Origin: Camarhynchus parvulus
Taxonomy: Eukaryota > Chordata > Aves > Passeriformes > Thraupidae
Reading direction: 5' to 3'
NCBI RefSeq assembly: GCF_901933205.1
Contig: NC_044571.1
Span: forward strand, 14,635,235 to 14,699,234
Length of the DNA: 64,000 nucleotides
Made by a program: the position numbers and the translations under genes. Of this stretch, positions 1 to 13,310 are shown one piece after another; positions within the stretch are counted from its first letter, which is position 1; each line of letters begins with the position of its first letter. Below the pieces are notes generated by a model. The model was not told the origin of the DNA, searched no databases, and saw only the letters and a list, made by a program, of their open reading frames with translations.

Positions 1-1437
1 CCCAATGCCAGCATTTTTATTTTCTTAGCAGTTATGCCAATGAAAATTTTGATATTGAATCGCTGCCTACAGAACATGCCACAGGCACACTTGGAAAACT
101 CTCTGCAAGAATTAATATATTTGCTTGAATTTTCACACCTGGCCTATGGATAAAGCAGTTCTATCTCTGAGAAGCTGTAGTGGCAAATGTCAATTCCTTT
201 TGTTGCTCTAAGCAATAAACAAACAAATCTAGAGCAGGCAAAAAGAAATAAAATCTCTCCATTATTACTCCCTGGTGTTTATACTGCATTCTTTAAGGGA
301 AAAACTTTTTCTTTTATCTAGAAATTTGGAGATTCAAACTCACTCATGGTTATAAAAAGTTAACTTGAATGGGATCACTAACACAGAAGTTATTTTCCTG
401 CAAATGTTGCAGAAATTGCTCTAGAGCAGAAAAGCTCTAACCAAGAGTGAGCCTGGTGCTTTAAATATTCTATAGAAAACCTGACATCGTTTTGTGGCTA
501 TAAACAAAGCAGACCTTTCAAACAAGATCATAAAGGATTGGATGAAAGAAAAAGATACACTTAGAGGCAAGGCTTCCACCCATCTAGGGAAATCTGTGTT
601 GGTCTAAAGAAACAAAAAGTTGGGCAGAATTGTTCCAAAAGAGGAACCAACTCTGCAAAGTTCTTACAGGATAAAACACAGCTTCATCTTTGGTTGGAGT
701 TTCTGGGCATATTTATACTTCTACACATAATTTCAGAAGTGTAGGCATATGCTTTCAAGTTATGCTAACAAAACCAATCTACAGGTAATTCCAAATCTGG
801 GAGAGGAAAAACCATTTCCTTCTCTGTTGCATCTAGTTACAGCTTATATATCTAACAAAAATATTTCGATTTCATCCTAGATGCACTCTTTATGACTTTT
901 GTAAAGGCAACTTTGCAATTAATTGTAGAAGAACAGAAAGATCTAAAAAATGTGCACACATATGCACCATTGAAGATTTCTACAGGGGTTTTAGTCAAGC
1001 CCTAAATGAAAACCAAATGAAGGAAAATCCAAAAAGTTTCCATAAAATGCATGCACTACACAGATTCATTTTCAGGAAACAGAGAATATTATTCCACATC
1101 AGTCACAACCACTGAATCCGTAATCAGCATATTCTCACCTGCTTCTCTCTGTCCTGTGGAAGAACCCAAGTCTGGTCAGAACACATTCAACTGAGTATCA
1201 AAATTTAAATTCAGCATTCAAAACATTACATGAGTTCCCATTGCATCTCCCAGCTCTAGCATTCCCACTACAAGAACTCCTTTACTGACACATATCCCCT
1301 CCAGGATGAATATAAAAAGTGGGGGGGAAGAAAAAGAGATTTCGATTTTCACCAAAAGACATCATGAGACACAAACACGAGCACCCAGCAGGCAGGCTGG
1401 AGGTTGTGCTCAGGTTAGTGTCAAGGCTTTCACTTAC
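1..1437 (-). other. PHEX: 5' part of PHEX intron 1
   Basis: AT-rich sequence downstream of the PHEX exon 1 donor. I see no exon and no clear mobile element. Confidence 0.7.
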
Positions 1438-1549
1438 CCAAGAAAAGAGCGGTGCCAAGCACAACAGTGCCGCTCACAAAGACACCGAGGGCGATCCGAG
1501 TGGCTTTGCTGCCTGCTCCCCTGGCCTCGGGGACTGTCTCTCCTTCCAT
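1438..1549 (-). CDS. PHEX: PHEX coding exon 1 (partial gene, continues off the left edge)
   Basis: PHEX is a type II membrane protein of the M13 (neprilysin) zinc-peptidase family, expressed in bone and teeth; its loss in humans causes X-linked hypophosphataemia. This exon starts at ATG 1547-1549 and encodes 37 residues plus one base. A short cytoplasmic tail (MEGETVPEARGAGSKATR) is followed by a hydrophobic anchor (IALGVFVSGTVVLGTALFL). Human exon 1 has the same TRIAL-VFV-GT-VLGT-LFL skeleton, with two more residues in the tail. The donor is TTGG followed by GTAAGTG, phase 1 as in human. The start context is weak (C at -3, G at +4). Neighbour SMS on the same strand supports the call. The ectodomain and HExxH site lie outside the window. 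Confidence 0.93.
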
Positions 1550-1700
1550 CTGGACAGCTTGGGAGGTGCTTGCTCTCTCAGAAGTCTGGTTTTCCCCTGC
1601 TGCTGTTGTGTCAGTGTTTCAACTGTTCACAAACTGTGCCCATGTGCTCTCCTCCTCCTCCTCTTCTCTCCTATTTAAAACTCCAGGTTTCTGTCATGAA
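1550..1700 (-). promoter_or_regulatory. PHEX: PHEX 5' UTR and TATA-like promoter
   Basis: On the minus strand a TTTAAATA box (1672-1679) lies 123 bases upstream of the PHEX ATG, which would put a start near 1645 and a 5' UTR of about 95 bases. A run of TCC/GGA triplets (about 1650-1664) lies at the predicted start. There is no CpG island here, in keeping with a tissue-restricted promoter. Confidence 0.5.
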
Positions 1701-3685
1701 CCATTTCCTAGGCACTTCCTGCTCTCTCCCTCTCAAAGCAAAATCACATGTAGAATAGTAGCTGTCTCCTACGTTGTGCTCTGCCCAGGAGGAGGAAAGG
1801 CAAGCAGTGGCCACAGTTAATGCAGCCCTTGCTGCCTGTAGAGCCTGTGAGAGCCAAGCGCTCAGCAGTCCCCCTTATCAGGGGTTCCCAACACGAGCAT
1901 TTCACAACGTCGCTGAACAGATGTTTTAACTATTCAAAGGGCTGCATACCCTCTCCAATCAAAGCAGGATTGCTGACAACTTCTACAAACACAAGTCTGA
2001 TGGAAGGTTTTATTTTTTTCTCTTTGCACGTATTTAAAAAGACTAATTATCTGCTGACTAAAGTTTTCTCCTTTTAAACCATTGCTGCTGCATCATTTGG
2101 CTTCAGAAGAGGTACCCACTCAGCAGGCAAATCCCTTTTTAAAGCTTCCTAAGAACACTTAGAATATCATGTAGCATTTTATTTCGGGAATTTGGTATGT
2201 GACACTGTGTGCCAAAAATCACAGTCAAGCAGCACAAAGCAGTAATCAGCCAACCTACAGAGAAGTCCTGCTCTAAAAGCTAGATCTGTTTTTTTCTAGG
2301 CAAGATATTTCAGTCCTTGCTGGTACACAACACATTTTAAGAGACGATCCTATGCTTCCAAGTCAAGTACTACTATGAGCTTAGTGGAAAACTATCTATT
2401 TGGCACTTTAAGATGATGGGGGATTAAAAAAACCAACTTATTTATATTTCTCAGTGGAGTAGACATGGTAGTCCCCTCCATGTAGCAAACATTCTCCATT
2501 CATCAAGTAAAAAAATAGCCATTTCAGGGTGAATTCTCTGAGCTGAGTGTGACATTTAGCCCTCTGAGGAGCTCTTGCTTTCTCAAGAGCTGGACTCTCA
2601 TACAAAGCATAAGGATGCAGGGAGAGGCAGAATCATGCTCATGCTCTCAACAACAGTTTATGTTACTGAGTTACTTACTTTCATGGGGACTTAAAAGTCC
2701 TTATCTCAGCCCCCAACCATCCTGATAAAAAGTTGCACAAGTAGAGAGAGAAGACATACATGTGTCACAAAATGTGTGTAATGGCAGTTATCAGCTTGGA
2801 GACTGAAACCTTTTACCATGTGAGTACCTGCACACAAGCTGTCCTGGATGTCACACAGACATAAAGCCCACTCTAGCTAGAAGAAGACTTAGAGTTTGAA
2901 GGTCCTGAAATCCAAACTTCTCATCCCCCTCTACTGCCTTGTTGGTGTCCTGCAAACAAAATGCCCTCAGTTCTTATTCCCGTCCCTCTTCACCAGGAAG
3001 CTCCAAGAGGGCATTCCCATCTCTGCTTGATGCAGAACAGGAAAAAAACATTTGCTCCTTTTCACCTGCCTGTTGTCCCACATATAACCCATGATTTTGA
3101 CATCCATTTGCTGAGGCAGGAGAGGGAAATGCTGCTGCAGAACCAGGAGGACCACATGCCTCCCACTATAAAAATTCCCAGTCATGTGTGAATGACTCCA
3201 TGGGTGTGAGCAAATACCTGGTTATAAGAAATACTCAGCACAAGACTGTTACCAGCACAGGTTTGGGAAGGTATTTTTGTGACATTGGCGCAATTGAGTC
3301 CTCATATCAGAAACCACTATGATCTCAAAGGGGCTGCCAAAAGGGCAGGGTATTGACAGAAAATGCATGGACACCATGTGATCTCAACACTTAATTCACT
3401 CTATCCATGACCTGAACACTGAGTAAATCTCAGAAGGACCTTTTGACAAGTATTTGCTGTTGGCTACCTGATGGTTTTTCTACTGAACCCCAACACTACA
3501 AGTGCTGAGCTATTAGACCTATTCATACTGTCAGCTTTATGTCCCCCTAACCAACACTGAATTATCATATGCTTATTCAATTCCCCCAGAATTTTTAAAT
3601 TTCAGCTTCTTCCCCCTTGAGAAGTACTTATATGTACTGAACATCATGCTCTGTCAGTGTTTCACTAGCAGGATTTTGCTTTCAT
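1701..3685. other. Upstream flank of PHEX, no gene seen
   Basis: AT-rich intergenic sequence. Open frames on both strands at 2961-3191 have no family resemblance. Possible PHEX enhancers cannot be judged by eye. Confidence 0.6.
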
Positions 3686-3689
3686 CAAT

Positions 3690-4018
3690 TGTTGCACATA
3701 GGAAAAGCCTTATAAAATAAGGGCCTTGTTACCCTTGTAAAATCATGGCTCAGGCCTGCTACTTAGGCTAAGTAGAAGGGACTATGGGAGAGTGACTCAG
3801 CTGGAATAGGGGTAGAGAGATGTGAGAGATGTGAAAGATGTGCTGTGTGACTGTTGCATGTCCACATCGTGCTGCACAGTGGTTGGCTGACTTGGGCTTG
3901 TTGTGCCTTAAAATTAGGTAAACTGATAAATGGCTAACTGCTTAAAAAGGCCTGGTTTTTGCAATAAAGCAGCTCTCCTTTGCTCTGCCTTGGGACTCGG
4001 CATCACTCTGCATCGTCA
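3690..4018 (+). mobile_element. Solo retroviral LTR, 329 bp, with 4-bp target duplication
   Basis: Begins TGTTGCACAT and ends GCATCGTCA, so it has the TG...CA termini of an LTR. It is flanked by the direct repeat CAAT at 3686-3689 and 4019-4022. Inside are a TATA-like TTAAAAAGGCC at about 3942 and AATAAA near 3963, followed by a short R/U5-like tail. A 4-bp duplication is typical of the gammaretrovirus-like (ERV1) class. There is no internal viral sequence, so it is a solo LTR. Confidence 0.75.
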
Positions 4019-4099
4019 CAATTGAGCTCTTTCTAGGACAACATCAAGCCAGAAACTAAGAACAGCTTTCAACAGACAAAGCAGCAACCTGTTATTTCT

Positions 4100-7000
4100 C
4101 TTTGGAAATCTGTGTCAGGGGAAGAGGGAAAGGAAAGAGGGAAAGAGAAAGAGCAGGGAGAACCTAGATAATTCATTCCCCTTTCCCAAACACAAGAAGT
4201 TGAGGACTATGGGAACATGGAGCTACCCCAACAAAATCCAGCAAGCTCCAACTACACAAGTCTTCTGGCAAATCAGCTCCAAGCAGCACCTAATCCTTGT
4301 GGAAAGAAAAATCAAAAATCAGCTGTCAGCAACAGAATGACTTTTCCATGTTTGGGTTTGTGGGCTTATTTACACTGTGGCATAGTAAAAAGTGTCCTTT
4401 CCTCTGGCTGTAGAGCATGCCTGTAGTCAATAAACCATCTTGGTTTGTCCAGCATGTACAGAACTGTGAAATTACAGCTAAACCACAAACAGCTGCAGGC
4501 AGCAGCTGCAGAAGTCCATTTCTGGCTGTGTTTGAAAAGGTGCACAAAGCACATGTGAGTAAGTTCCTGATACTGATGATCTGTGACAGAAGCTTGTGGA
4601 ATTTAATTTGTGTTTTTGATGAGCATTCTAGGATTTGGTTGTCTTGCTCTTCCCAAGTCCAGCAGCTCTTTGGCAGGTACAGGATACATGGCCACACCTC
4701 CTGCTGGAACTCCCAACAGCACTCCTGGCCATTGCAGCCCAATAAGGCACTTAATGAGGCTGTGCAAAGACTCTGCTAAACATTCATAAAACATTGAACA
4801 GATATAACAGGCAAAAAAGTAATAACTAAATGCTACATGCTCCAAACCACGCTTCATTCACTCAGAATTCCATCTGACCAAGATCCCACTCAAACAATGG
4901 GATCATTCTGGCACTTACAACAAAGCCAGGACATGCATAAACAATTCTATCCATGGTCATGTGCCAGAGCTGGCCAACCCTCTGGAACATGCTCTGGGCT
5001 GAACCACAGCAAGTGTCCCAGCCTCTAGAAAAGGTCTGTCTGAGAATATAAGTGTGTGTGTGTGTGTGTGTGTGTATGCACATGAACATACACTCACAAA
5101 CACACAGAAGTGTGTGTTATCCTGCTCTTCCACAAGCAGACACAATTCTCACTTCCAGCCATTATGTCAGAGTCAGACAAGAGCATTATCAGAACTAAAA
5201 TCAATAGCACCATGTCAGCTTCACCTCATATAGCTTGGCCCAAGGTTTGATTATTCAATTTATCAACAAAATCACACATATTGCTCAGTTTTCACTGGAA
5301 CAGTCCAAACCAGTTGCATAGGTGTTGGTGAATGTCTGGAACAGCAAAACACCCTGAGGACAGCACATGGTCAGCCCAAGTTTGCTTAAAGAACCTGCAT
5401 GCAATGAGCTTGAGTACTGTAAAATATTTCATCTTACTGGCATTTAGATAACTTCAAAACATATTAAAACAATCACTGATACTATTTATAAAAAGAGAGA
5501 AAAATCCCAGTTCAGTTCTAGATGTCAACCCCAATGTAACACAGGTAAAACATATTAGGTTACACCAACACATGAGTTACAGACATTGCCTCAGAGGACA
5601 CTGTCCTCATGGGGCACATTAAAGACTTGCCCTACCTGAGAGGTTCCTAAAGTACTTTAGTGCAAGGACAGCTTATCAGAAGCAGTCCACAATCACAGCA
5701 TCAAGATTTGGTGATGTACTGTTGAGCATTTTTAGCCCATGGTAAGAGGAAAACACAGTCACCATCACACTGATGGAAGCAGAGACACCAGATACAGCTT
5801 GAGTGGCTTCCTCGTGGAAACAGAGGTATATGCTGGCTTCATTGAAAGAGATTAATTAGTGTGGGTCAGAGTAAGGGCTGTATTCCATCCCATTTCACCC
5901 TGGGCCTTGAACTGTTTTTTGGACTATGCAGCTGCTGTAGCCAGAGCTGGGCTTTATGTACACAAAGCGAACTCGAGAAAAGCCCAACATGTTGCATTTG
6001 AAGACAGCTTGACCAGTTGTCATCAGATCTCTGAATTTTATAAATTACACTCCCTTGGCTACAAAAGCTGCCAAATTTCTGTACAGCAGCCAACAGAAAC
6101 CACACGCTGGCACTAATTCATGTCCTTTATTCATGGGACAAATACAGCTGGAAATAAATGATTCTATTGTTTTCCACTGGTCCAGCCACATCACAGAAGG
6201 CCTCAGTGCATCTGTGAGAATGTGGATCATTAATTAGGAGTCAATACTGAGCCAACAGGATTTGCAGGGCTCTAAACACTGCTGGTGGCAAGCTTCTCCA
6301 CTAACTATAACTGCAACTGTAAGGAGAACAGCCTGCAAAGCAGAAAACTTTGTTCTCCAACATTTAATACCCAAATCAATTTTTTCTTTTTCAATTCCAA
6401 GTAGACTAAGCTATTCTCATTACTCCAAGAAAAATTTTTCCCTTCTGCAGGAAACATTGCATTCTCTGACCAAAAGGTGCTTATATCTAACCCAAACAGC
6501 AACTGACTATGAAACCCAACATCTGGGATGATTAAAGTTACGCCACTCAAGTTTGCAAGCTTTTTATTTGCTTCTTTTGAAAAAGCACTTTAATGAAGCA
6601 ATGCATATGTTCTCAAGCAGAAGGAACTGCTTTAGGTCTTCCGGCAATTTTTCGTCAAGAAGCACATTAAATTCTGGCTAAACCAAACACTACTTCTCCT
6701 AAAGACCACATTCTCACTACAGCCAGAAAGTGTTTACACTCAGCCATCACATGGGCATCCTTCCCATCTGTCATCCTGCTGCAGAGATTAAACAAGGGTG
6801 CATGCTGACATGGGCTGTAGAAAGGCATTTCAGTTGGGGATTAAGAAATATACAAAATACCCTGGCATAACTCAGAGCAAATTTTTGCTTTTTTTCATAT
6901 AATCTAACTATGTACATAGGCTGTAAAGACACTGAAAAAGACATTGCTGGGAAATATCACTTTTCCAGTGACTACAGCTGTAGGTACAGGGAAATAGAAC

Positions 7001-10000
7001 ACAAATAAATATCTGTTGTTTCCTTGAAATATTGCATCATTCTACCAGGGCTTTACCCACTTATTTTGCTTTGTCCAGATGTTTGCTGGCAGCTGTCAAA
7101 GTCTCTTTATATGAGTGGAAGCAAAAAGCTTGATTACCAAGGAGTTTGTGTCCCACGGATGAATTTTCAGGTGTGCAATGAGACACACATTCACCAGCAT
7201 TTTAAATTAAAAGAGGAGGAGAGCCACCAGGCCTGCATGTGACTGCAGTCAGCATCTGCCAAAGAGATCCCTCCACACTGTGAGCTCCTGTCTCTCAGAG
7301 AAGCACGACTGCCTCTGCAGAAGCAATGGTTTCTGCCTGCTCTCCCACTTGGATCTCCAGCAGCCCAAATCTGTCTTTGGCAGCACCAGAGCTCAGAGAC
7401 AGCTGCAGCCAGGAGCAGAGCAATTGCTCCACAGAGGTGCCACTGAGCAGGTAACAGGCACTGTGTCACTGCTATCTACTCAGAGCCTGCTTGTGATAAC
7501 TTTTGTAGGAAACAAAAAAAAGTGAAGCAGAAACTCCTCCAAGTGCTTTAACCCCAAGGCAGTAGAGCTCAGCAGTCCCATCAGGCACAAACTCTGGTGA
7601 AAGCTCTTCTCACACAGGGGCTGTTGGGTCACATCCCTCTGTATAACAAATGCACCTAACCACGGGCTGGTAGCAGAAATAAGAGATCTTTTCATCCAGG
7701 CAAAGACTTGTCAGAATTAATGTCTTTGAACCCAAATCCCTTCTGTCAAATTTGACTGAAGCTGGCTGACAAGATGCAGCATTATTTAGCAAGGCTGGGT
7801 GGGAGAGAGGGGATACAGAGACAGGAAAGCACGACTGCATAACCTCTGTTTTCAGAAGAAATCAGCCTGGCAAAAAAAAACCCAAAAAACCAAGAAAACC
7901 AACAACAAAAAAATCCCACCCATAAACCTGAAAAACCAAATCCTGCTCTTCCAGGGCATTTGCTACAACCAGCTCAGGGTCTTACTGAAGTTAGTTTTAT
8001 TTCAAAGCATTTTATTCCACTGAGTTCTTTTCCTTCATCTCAAAATGAAATTAAAATTCACTTTGCACACAGCTAAAAGCCAGAAAAATCTCACATTAAA
8101 TATGATGTCCTAAATAAAACGCCCCTTGACAATGTGAGATTTTGTGTGTATTAATTCAGTGGAGGTATTTCTAGATATTTCTCATCTTGTCCTCATCTTG
8201 ATGCAACTCCAGTAACTATGTATGTATCTAATAATGGTAAGCAGCAGCCCCTCAGCAGAGTTTAAATGTGTTTAGTCAGCGAGCTCTCTGGAAAGGAGAG
8301 AGCAGAGTCGGATCAGGTTGAAACCACAGCATGAGGCCCCATGGGACAGGATCATTGAGACCAAACATTTGCTTTCCTGAAATCCTCAAAAATCAGTTAG
8401 GCACCAACTATAATTATCTTTATAAGTCAAATTGCTATGTCTCTGACAGCCCTTCCCTTAAGTTTCCAACATCTCTATTTCAAATAAAGATTTGTTGTCT
8501 TCTTTACTATTAACACAAGGTTTTAGAACAGGATAAGGATTTCTGTACTACTAAACATACCCAAACTACTTGTTTGATCTATAGATCAAAAGTTGATCAT
8601 TACATGGTATTTCTCCCTATAAATTTTCGCTAACCTAAGAACAAGTAGCTGGACTAGGGAAACTCATGAAAGGGCCTCAGTATGGCTCTAACTAGCTACT
8701 CTTAGACATTTAAATAACCATGCAAAGGAATTAGCAATACTGTCAGCAAAGTTAATGACAAAAATAGTCATGCCCAAGCTTGCTTAAAGGGAAGGAAAAC
8801 TATGCTGATCAAAGCTAAATCCTTTTCTACAACTTGCAGAAGGAACCATGCTCTTCTGAAAAAGTTTCCTTAACTTCTTCAATATGCACTTCCCAAGAAA
8901 ATTATAGAATCTTAGTCCACTAAAAGATGCTGATAAATTCATGGGGTTTTAATAATTTAATGCTGTTTCTGTTGCTAGTTCTTTGAAATTGCTGCAAACA
9001 CAATCAGCCCGTTCCTTGGTTGAACTGGTTGACTGAAATGGGACATTCATTATCCAACTTTAAAACAATACTCAAGTAAAATTTCCATGATGATGAAAAA
9101 GTCTGCAGACTGGCAGTAAGTTTCTAAAAACAACATAGGAGTATCATGGCTTTTGAAGCAGCAATTAATGAAAGAAAATAAGAGCCCAGACAGGCATATT
9201 CCACCTCCCCAAAGCAGAGCAAAAGCACTCAGAGCCAGACTACATCTGGACTAAGACACACAAAAGAATTTCTTACTGGCTTCCCAAACCTTAGCTCCTC
9301 ACCTGGGTACAGCCCCCAGCATGTTCAGGGCAGCTTGGGACAGAAGAACACTGGGAAGACCTTGATGAGAATTCCCATGTGCCATGGGCATCAGAGAGAT
9401 CAGGATCCCAGGCTATGCTGTAGCCAGCCAGAATGTGGTACCACAGCTCATCAACCGTGTTAAGTGAAAGCCCTCCATTTCCTCACAGGACTTTCTTACA
9501 CTTCCTAGAGGCTCAGACCTGCTCCCCTCACACAGGCCTTTCCTAACTTTCTCTGGTTCCAAGTCTTTCCCTGGAAAAGCAGTCTGAAAAAATGTAGTGC
9601 CATGTTCCTGCTTTTCACCAAGGTGCTGACTGTTGCTGAAATGAATTCATTCCCTTTGCTGTCACTACTCCCACTTTTCAGAGCACCAGAACACATTACC
9701 AGGAATGATGCAAATGCAGCTCACTTCACTCTGAGTCAATCAGATGAACTCACACTCCTGTCTAGGCTTTCATAGTGTGATGACATGACTACATTTTCTT
9801 GGGATATTGAAGCCTTTGCCTTTGGAAAACACATTCTTAAGAGGTATGGAATGCTTTCAACCTCATTTCATAGAAACATTTATGGCTTGCTGCTTTTATT
9901 TTAACTACATATTTTTCTTCCCTATATCTGGGCATAAAAGCAACTATAAAACATAATTTTAAGCTAAATAAAATACTGAATGAAACTCATCCATTGTTGC

Positions 10001-10890
10001 ATGAATCTGGATGCACTATAAAATATTTAAAGCTATTCAAATATATTTTGATCAGCATGACATAAAATGCATTTTAGTGTGTTTGAAGTTCAGATGTATT
10101 TGAGTATCATTTGTTCACAATTAAATGCTTTAATATGGCCACATTTCTGTTCACTGGAAAAACTATTTACTCACTGCCACCAGACAGCCAAGCAGGTGCT
10201 GGAAAGCCAGGTCACAAGCATGATCCAGACATGATTCAGACTTAGACCATGTTGTTCTGCTCTCCCAAATAATGCATGCTCAATTCAGCAAAACACTTCT
10301 ACTGGATGAAGGAACTCACAGTGGCAACACAGGTACCCTGCCACTGTAACTCACTGAGAAATGGCTTGCCTTTATGATAGCATATAACAGCACTCCTTGT
10401 GCAAAGGCATCTAAAACCACATTGCCAATTTTGCTTGTAGTAAAAATGACATTAAATAATGGGCCTCACGTTTCTTTTTTTTTTAAAGAACAGAGCAAAG
10501 AAGGTCAAGAGCAAGGAAGCCCACACTGCACAAAATGGGTGCTGTCCCCATATTCTTTAAAATAAATTCCTTGTGAGAAAATGTATCTAAAGCTTGAGTA
10601 GTATTATCATATTTTTAATCTAATTCTCAGAAGAACAGAAGAAAACCAGTCCATGTAACCAAAATCAACTGAGACAGCCAAATTGCTGACATAAAATTTT
10701 ATTTAAAAGTTTTGAAGGTATGAATGGCAACAAGAAACTGAAAAACAACACATCCCCCCTACAAAGCTACACCACCATCAGAGTACTAACACAGATAAAG
10801 CTTTTAACTCCCACTAGATCAAAGTTACTAACTCACCTTTTATGTGCTGTCAAAAGTTCAAATGATTTGAAACTCCTGGATGACTGAAAT
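4100..10890. other. SMS-PHEX intergenic region, left part, no gene seen
   Basis: AT-rich sequence with the GT microsatellite and an A/C-rich tract at 7871-7921. A less AT-rich patch at 7250-7480 ends before a GTAACA and could look exon-like, but I see no protein family in it. Confidence 0.55.
5052..5075. repeat. (GT)12 microsatellite
   Basis: Twelve uninterrupted GT dinucleotides. It is probably polymorphic in the population. Confidence 0.95.
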
Positions 10891-10894
10891 CAAA

Positions 10895-10945
10895 ATACCA
10901 TAGAATATCTTTAGTTGGAAGGGACCCATAAGTAATTCAGTAGAT
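10895..10945 (-). mobile_element. CR1 3'-end fragment
   Basis: The plus-strand text ATAGAATATCTTTAGTTGGA followed by AGGGACCCATAAG is the reverse complement of the 3' end of an avian CR1 LINE. Only about 50 bases remain. Confidence 0.65.
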
Positions 10946-11934
10946 GGGGTCAGAGAAAAGAAAAAAACAAGAGGTAGCCCCCTTAATAATCCTCTCCCTA
11001 TTTCTAAAGCAAGTATAAACCATGGTGTCCTGCAGCCTTTACTTTAAGCATTTTTCCCATATTCTACACCCGGTGTGACTTGCTTCTCAATCCCACCACC
11101 AGTTCCCAATCCTGCTCACCACTGAGGTCTGGCAGCACATGAGGAGCCAGACAGGTCTATTTGAAGCACAGACAGCTTTTTTTGTCCATTCATTTCAGCA
11201 GTGTAGCTGAGCAACATCAGTTTCCCATTTACCTTTAACATCTCTGCTTGCTTGTTTTTAACCCACTTGGTTTGTCACATGGCCATGGGAGAGCTCCCTG
11301 AAACTCTCGTGGCAGAGGGGACAACATAAGGCCATAGCAATGAGAGGGCAGAGATGGCTGGGACTATTCACATGGCACAGCTAGTGCAAGAAATGACTCC
11401 ACAGCAACCCTTTCCCATAAGCTGTAGCACTGGGGGGACTGGGTTAAACAGAGCTTAGAAAACACTCCAGTCAAGAAAGTCTGAAATATTTATCTTTGAG
11501 AAGTTACAGCTAATTAAATTTCCATACATCTCATAATTATTTGCAGCACTTCTAGAAACAGAAGCTTAGAGGGACAGGGGAAAAGAGGGACCCTACCCTC
11601 TAGCTTCTGCAAATCTAAGGGTTAGGTCTGTACTGGGAGCAAGCCCTTAAAATAGTTCTAGCACAGCCCCTAGGCTGAAAACACACTGCAATAGAAAGGT
11701 TTGCCAGGAGTTTGGCTCTTTGGATTTAGCTCAAGAGAACAACCTCTTTCATTGTTCCAGAAGTTCCACAAGTCGTTAGTATTTTCATGCCTCCAGGCTA
11801 AGCAGTCAGCAACTTGAAAATGGTTTGGACTTCTCAGTTTTAATGAGGTTGTCTCTTGCCCTACTTACCCACAAGAGCACTAAATTCCTCTCTTGTTTTC
11901 CCAGTCACACCTAATGTATCACCTGTTTTTTTAA

Positions 11935-12145
11935 AGCTTGAAGGTGTTCCAGGGAGACCTAAGAAAAATGTCCATCCTACAGGCCTCCAAGAGAGGTGGT
12001 GAATGCCTCAAGCCTGTCAGCATTTAAGAGGCATTTGGATAATGCCCTTTAACAGCATGCTCTAATTTTTGGTCACTCTGAAGTGGTCAGGAAGTTGGAC
12101 TAGATACTTCTTTTTGCTCTAGTGTTCCTTCCAGCTAAGCTTCTG
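11935..12145 (+). mobile_element. CR1 LINE 3' fragment
   Basis: Contains the CR1 3'-region phrases GAATGCCTCAAGCCTGTCAG, GGCATTTGGATAATGCCC and GTTGGACTAGATACTTC, in plus orientation. It is 5'-truncated, as usual for CR1, and non-coding. Confidence 0.7.
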
Positions 12146-12319
12146 TTCCACTAACCATTTTACCAGTTACCAAACTGGTCCAATATGTTGCCAGTTAAAA
12201 ATGCAGGGAAGGGAGCAACAAAGATTAAACACCTCTCACACCTCATCTTTTTTTCTTGGGCTCAAATTCACTCCTGCCCCTTCTTGCCCCGCTTCCCTGA
12301 GAGGTGCAAGGCACCAAGC

Positions 12320-12830
12320 TGGGCTCAGTCACTATCACCAACTCGACCCATCTTCCACACACTGTTCCCTTGCTCCAGAGTGGGATCCCACCCAAGGACC
12401 ACAGTCCTTCAGGATAAACCTGAGGCCAGAGAGTTTCTTCAGGAAATAGCCACGTGCCCCAGTGCAAGTCCTGTGGAGAGCAGTGTGGATCCCTGCTCCG
12501 GCCTAGCTCCCTCCAAGGGCTGCAGGGAGCCCATGCTCCACTGGAGCCTTGCCCAGGGCACCAGGGGAATCTCTCCTCCAAGGCCTGCAGTACTTTCTCC
12601 CCTCTTCCTCCTCCCACCTTGCTGCTCACTGAACTGTTCCCAACTCCACTGTGCAGCATTTTGTCACTTCTCAGCCCAGCCACTCCTGCAGCTTCGCTGC
12701 TCCCAGGCCCAGAGACCCAGGCCAAAGACACCCATTTATTTACCTGCACCATGAGCGACCCTTGGAGCTGCCCAGGAGACACAGGCAATGCTTCTACTTT
12801 GGAGCAATGCAGAAAGAAAAGCAAAAACCA
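12320..12830. mobile_element. LTR-like relic of an avian endogenous retrovirus
   Basis: Moderately GC-rich, with repeated GGGCTGCAG-type and CTCCACTGGAGCC-type segments resembling the internal repeats of avian ERVL-type LTRs (compare 27723-28699). It has 145- to 200-codon open frames on both strands, which are a by-product of composition. Clear termini and a target duplication were not found. Confidence 0.4.
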
Positions 12831-13004
12831 GAAGTCTCTGTACACAAGGCCATCTCTCAGAAGCCATCAAACTGCATCCAGAGGTGGGTGAGGCTCCAGC
12901 AGTGGGTGAAGGTCTGACAGTCAGGAACAGATAACTCAGGGGCCTCCACAGGCCTCTGGGGGTTCACTTTTTGGGACCTAAAAGCAAAAACCTCAGGAGG
13001 GGCA

Positions 13005-13310
13005 GCTGAGGCAAGATGGTTTCTCTAGCCTTGAAAAAAGACTGGGGAGACGTTACTGCTCTCTGTAACCACCTGAAAGGAGGTTGTAGAGGTGGGGGTC
13101 ACTCCTTTCCCCCAAGCAATAAACAGCAGGACAAGAGCCAGTGGCCTCACTCAGTGCCACAGGCAGTTTACACTGGTGATTAAGAACAATTTTCTTCACT
13201 GAAAGCATTGTGAAGCACTGGAACAGGCTGTCCAGGGAAGCAGATGAGTCACCATCCATGGAGCAGATATGGCATTCAGGGACATGCTTTAGTATTGGCA
13301 GTATTAGGTT
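13005..13310 (+). mobile_element. CR1 LINE 3' fragment
   Basis: Matches the CR1 3' consensus in the plus sense: CCACCTGAAAGGAGGTTGTA, TTCTTCACTGAAAGCATTGT, GCACTGGAACAGGCTGTCCA and GAGTCACCATCCATGGAG. It is 5'-truncated and carries no intact ORF. Confidence 0.85.

Noticed and set aside
1306..1820. Three overlapping plus-strand frames of 119-150 codons
   Set aside because: They are antisense to PHEX exon 1 and its promoter. The minus-strand reading has a recognisable protein and a strong donor site.
7250..7480. Exon-like patch ending before GTAACA on the plus strand
   Set aside because: Both strands are open, no family match and no partner exon found. Transcript evidence would be needed.
12185..12891. 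Open frames of 145-200 codons on both strands
   Set aside because: They lie in an LTR-like repeat of moderate GC content. No protein family is recognisable and both strands are equally open.
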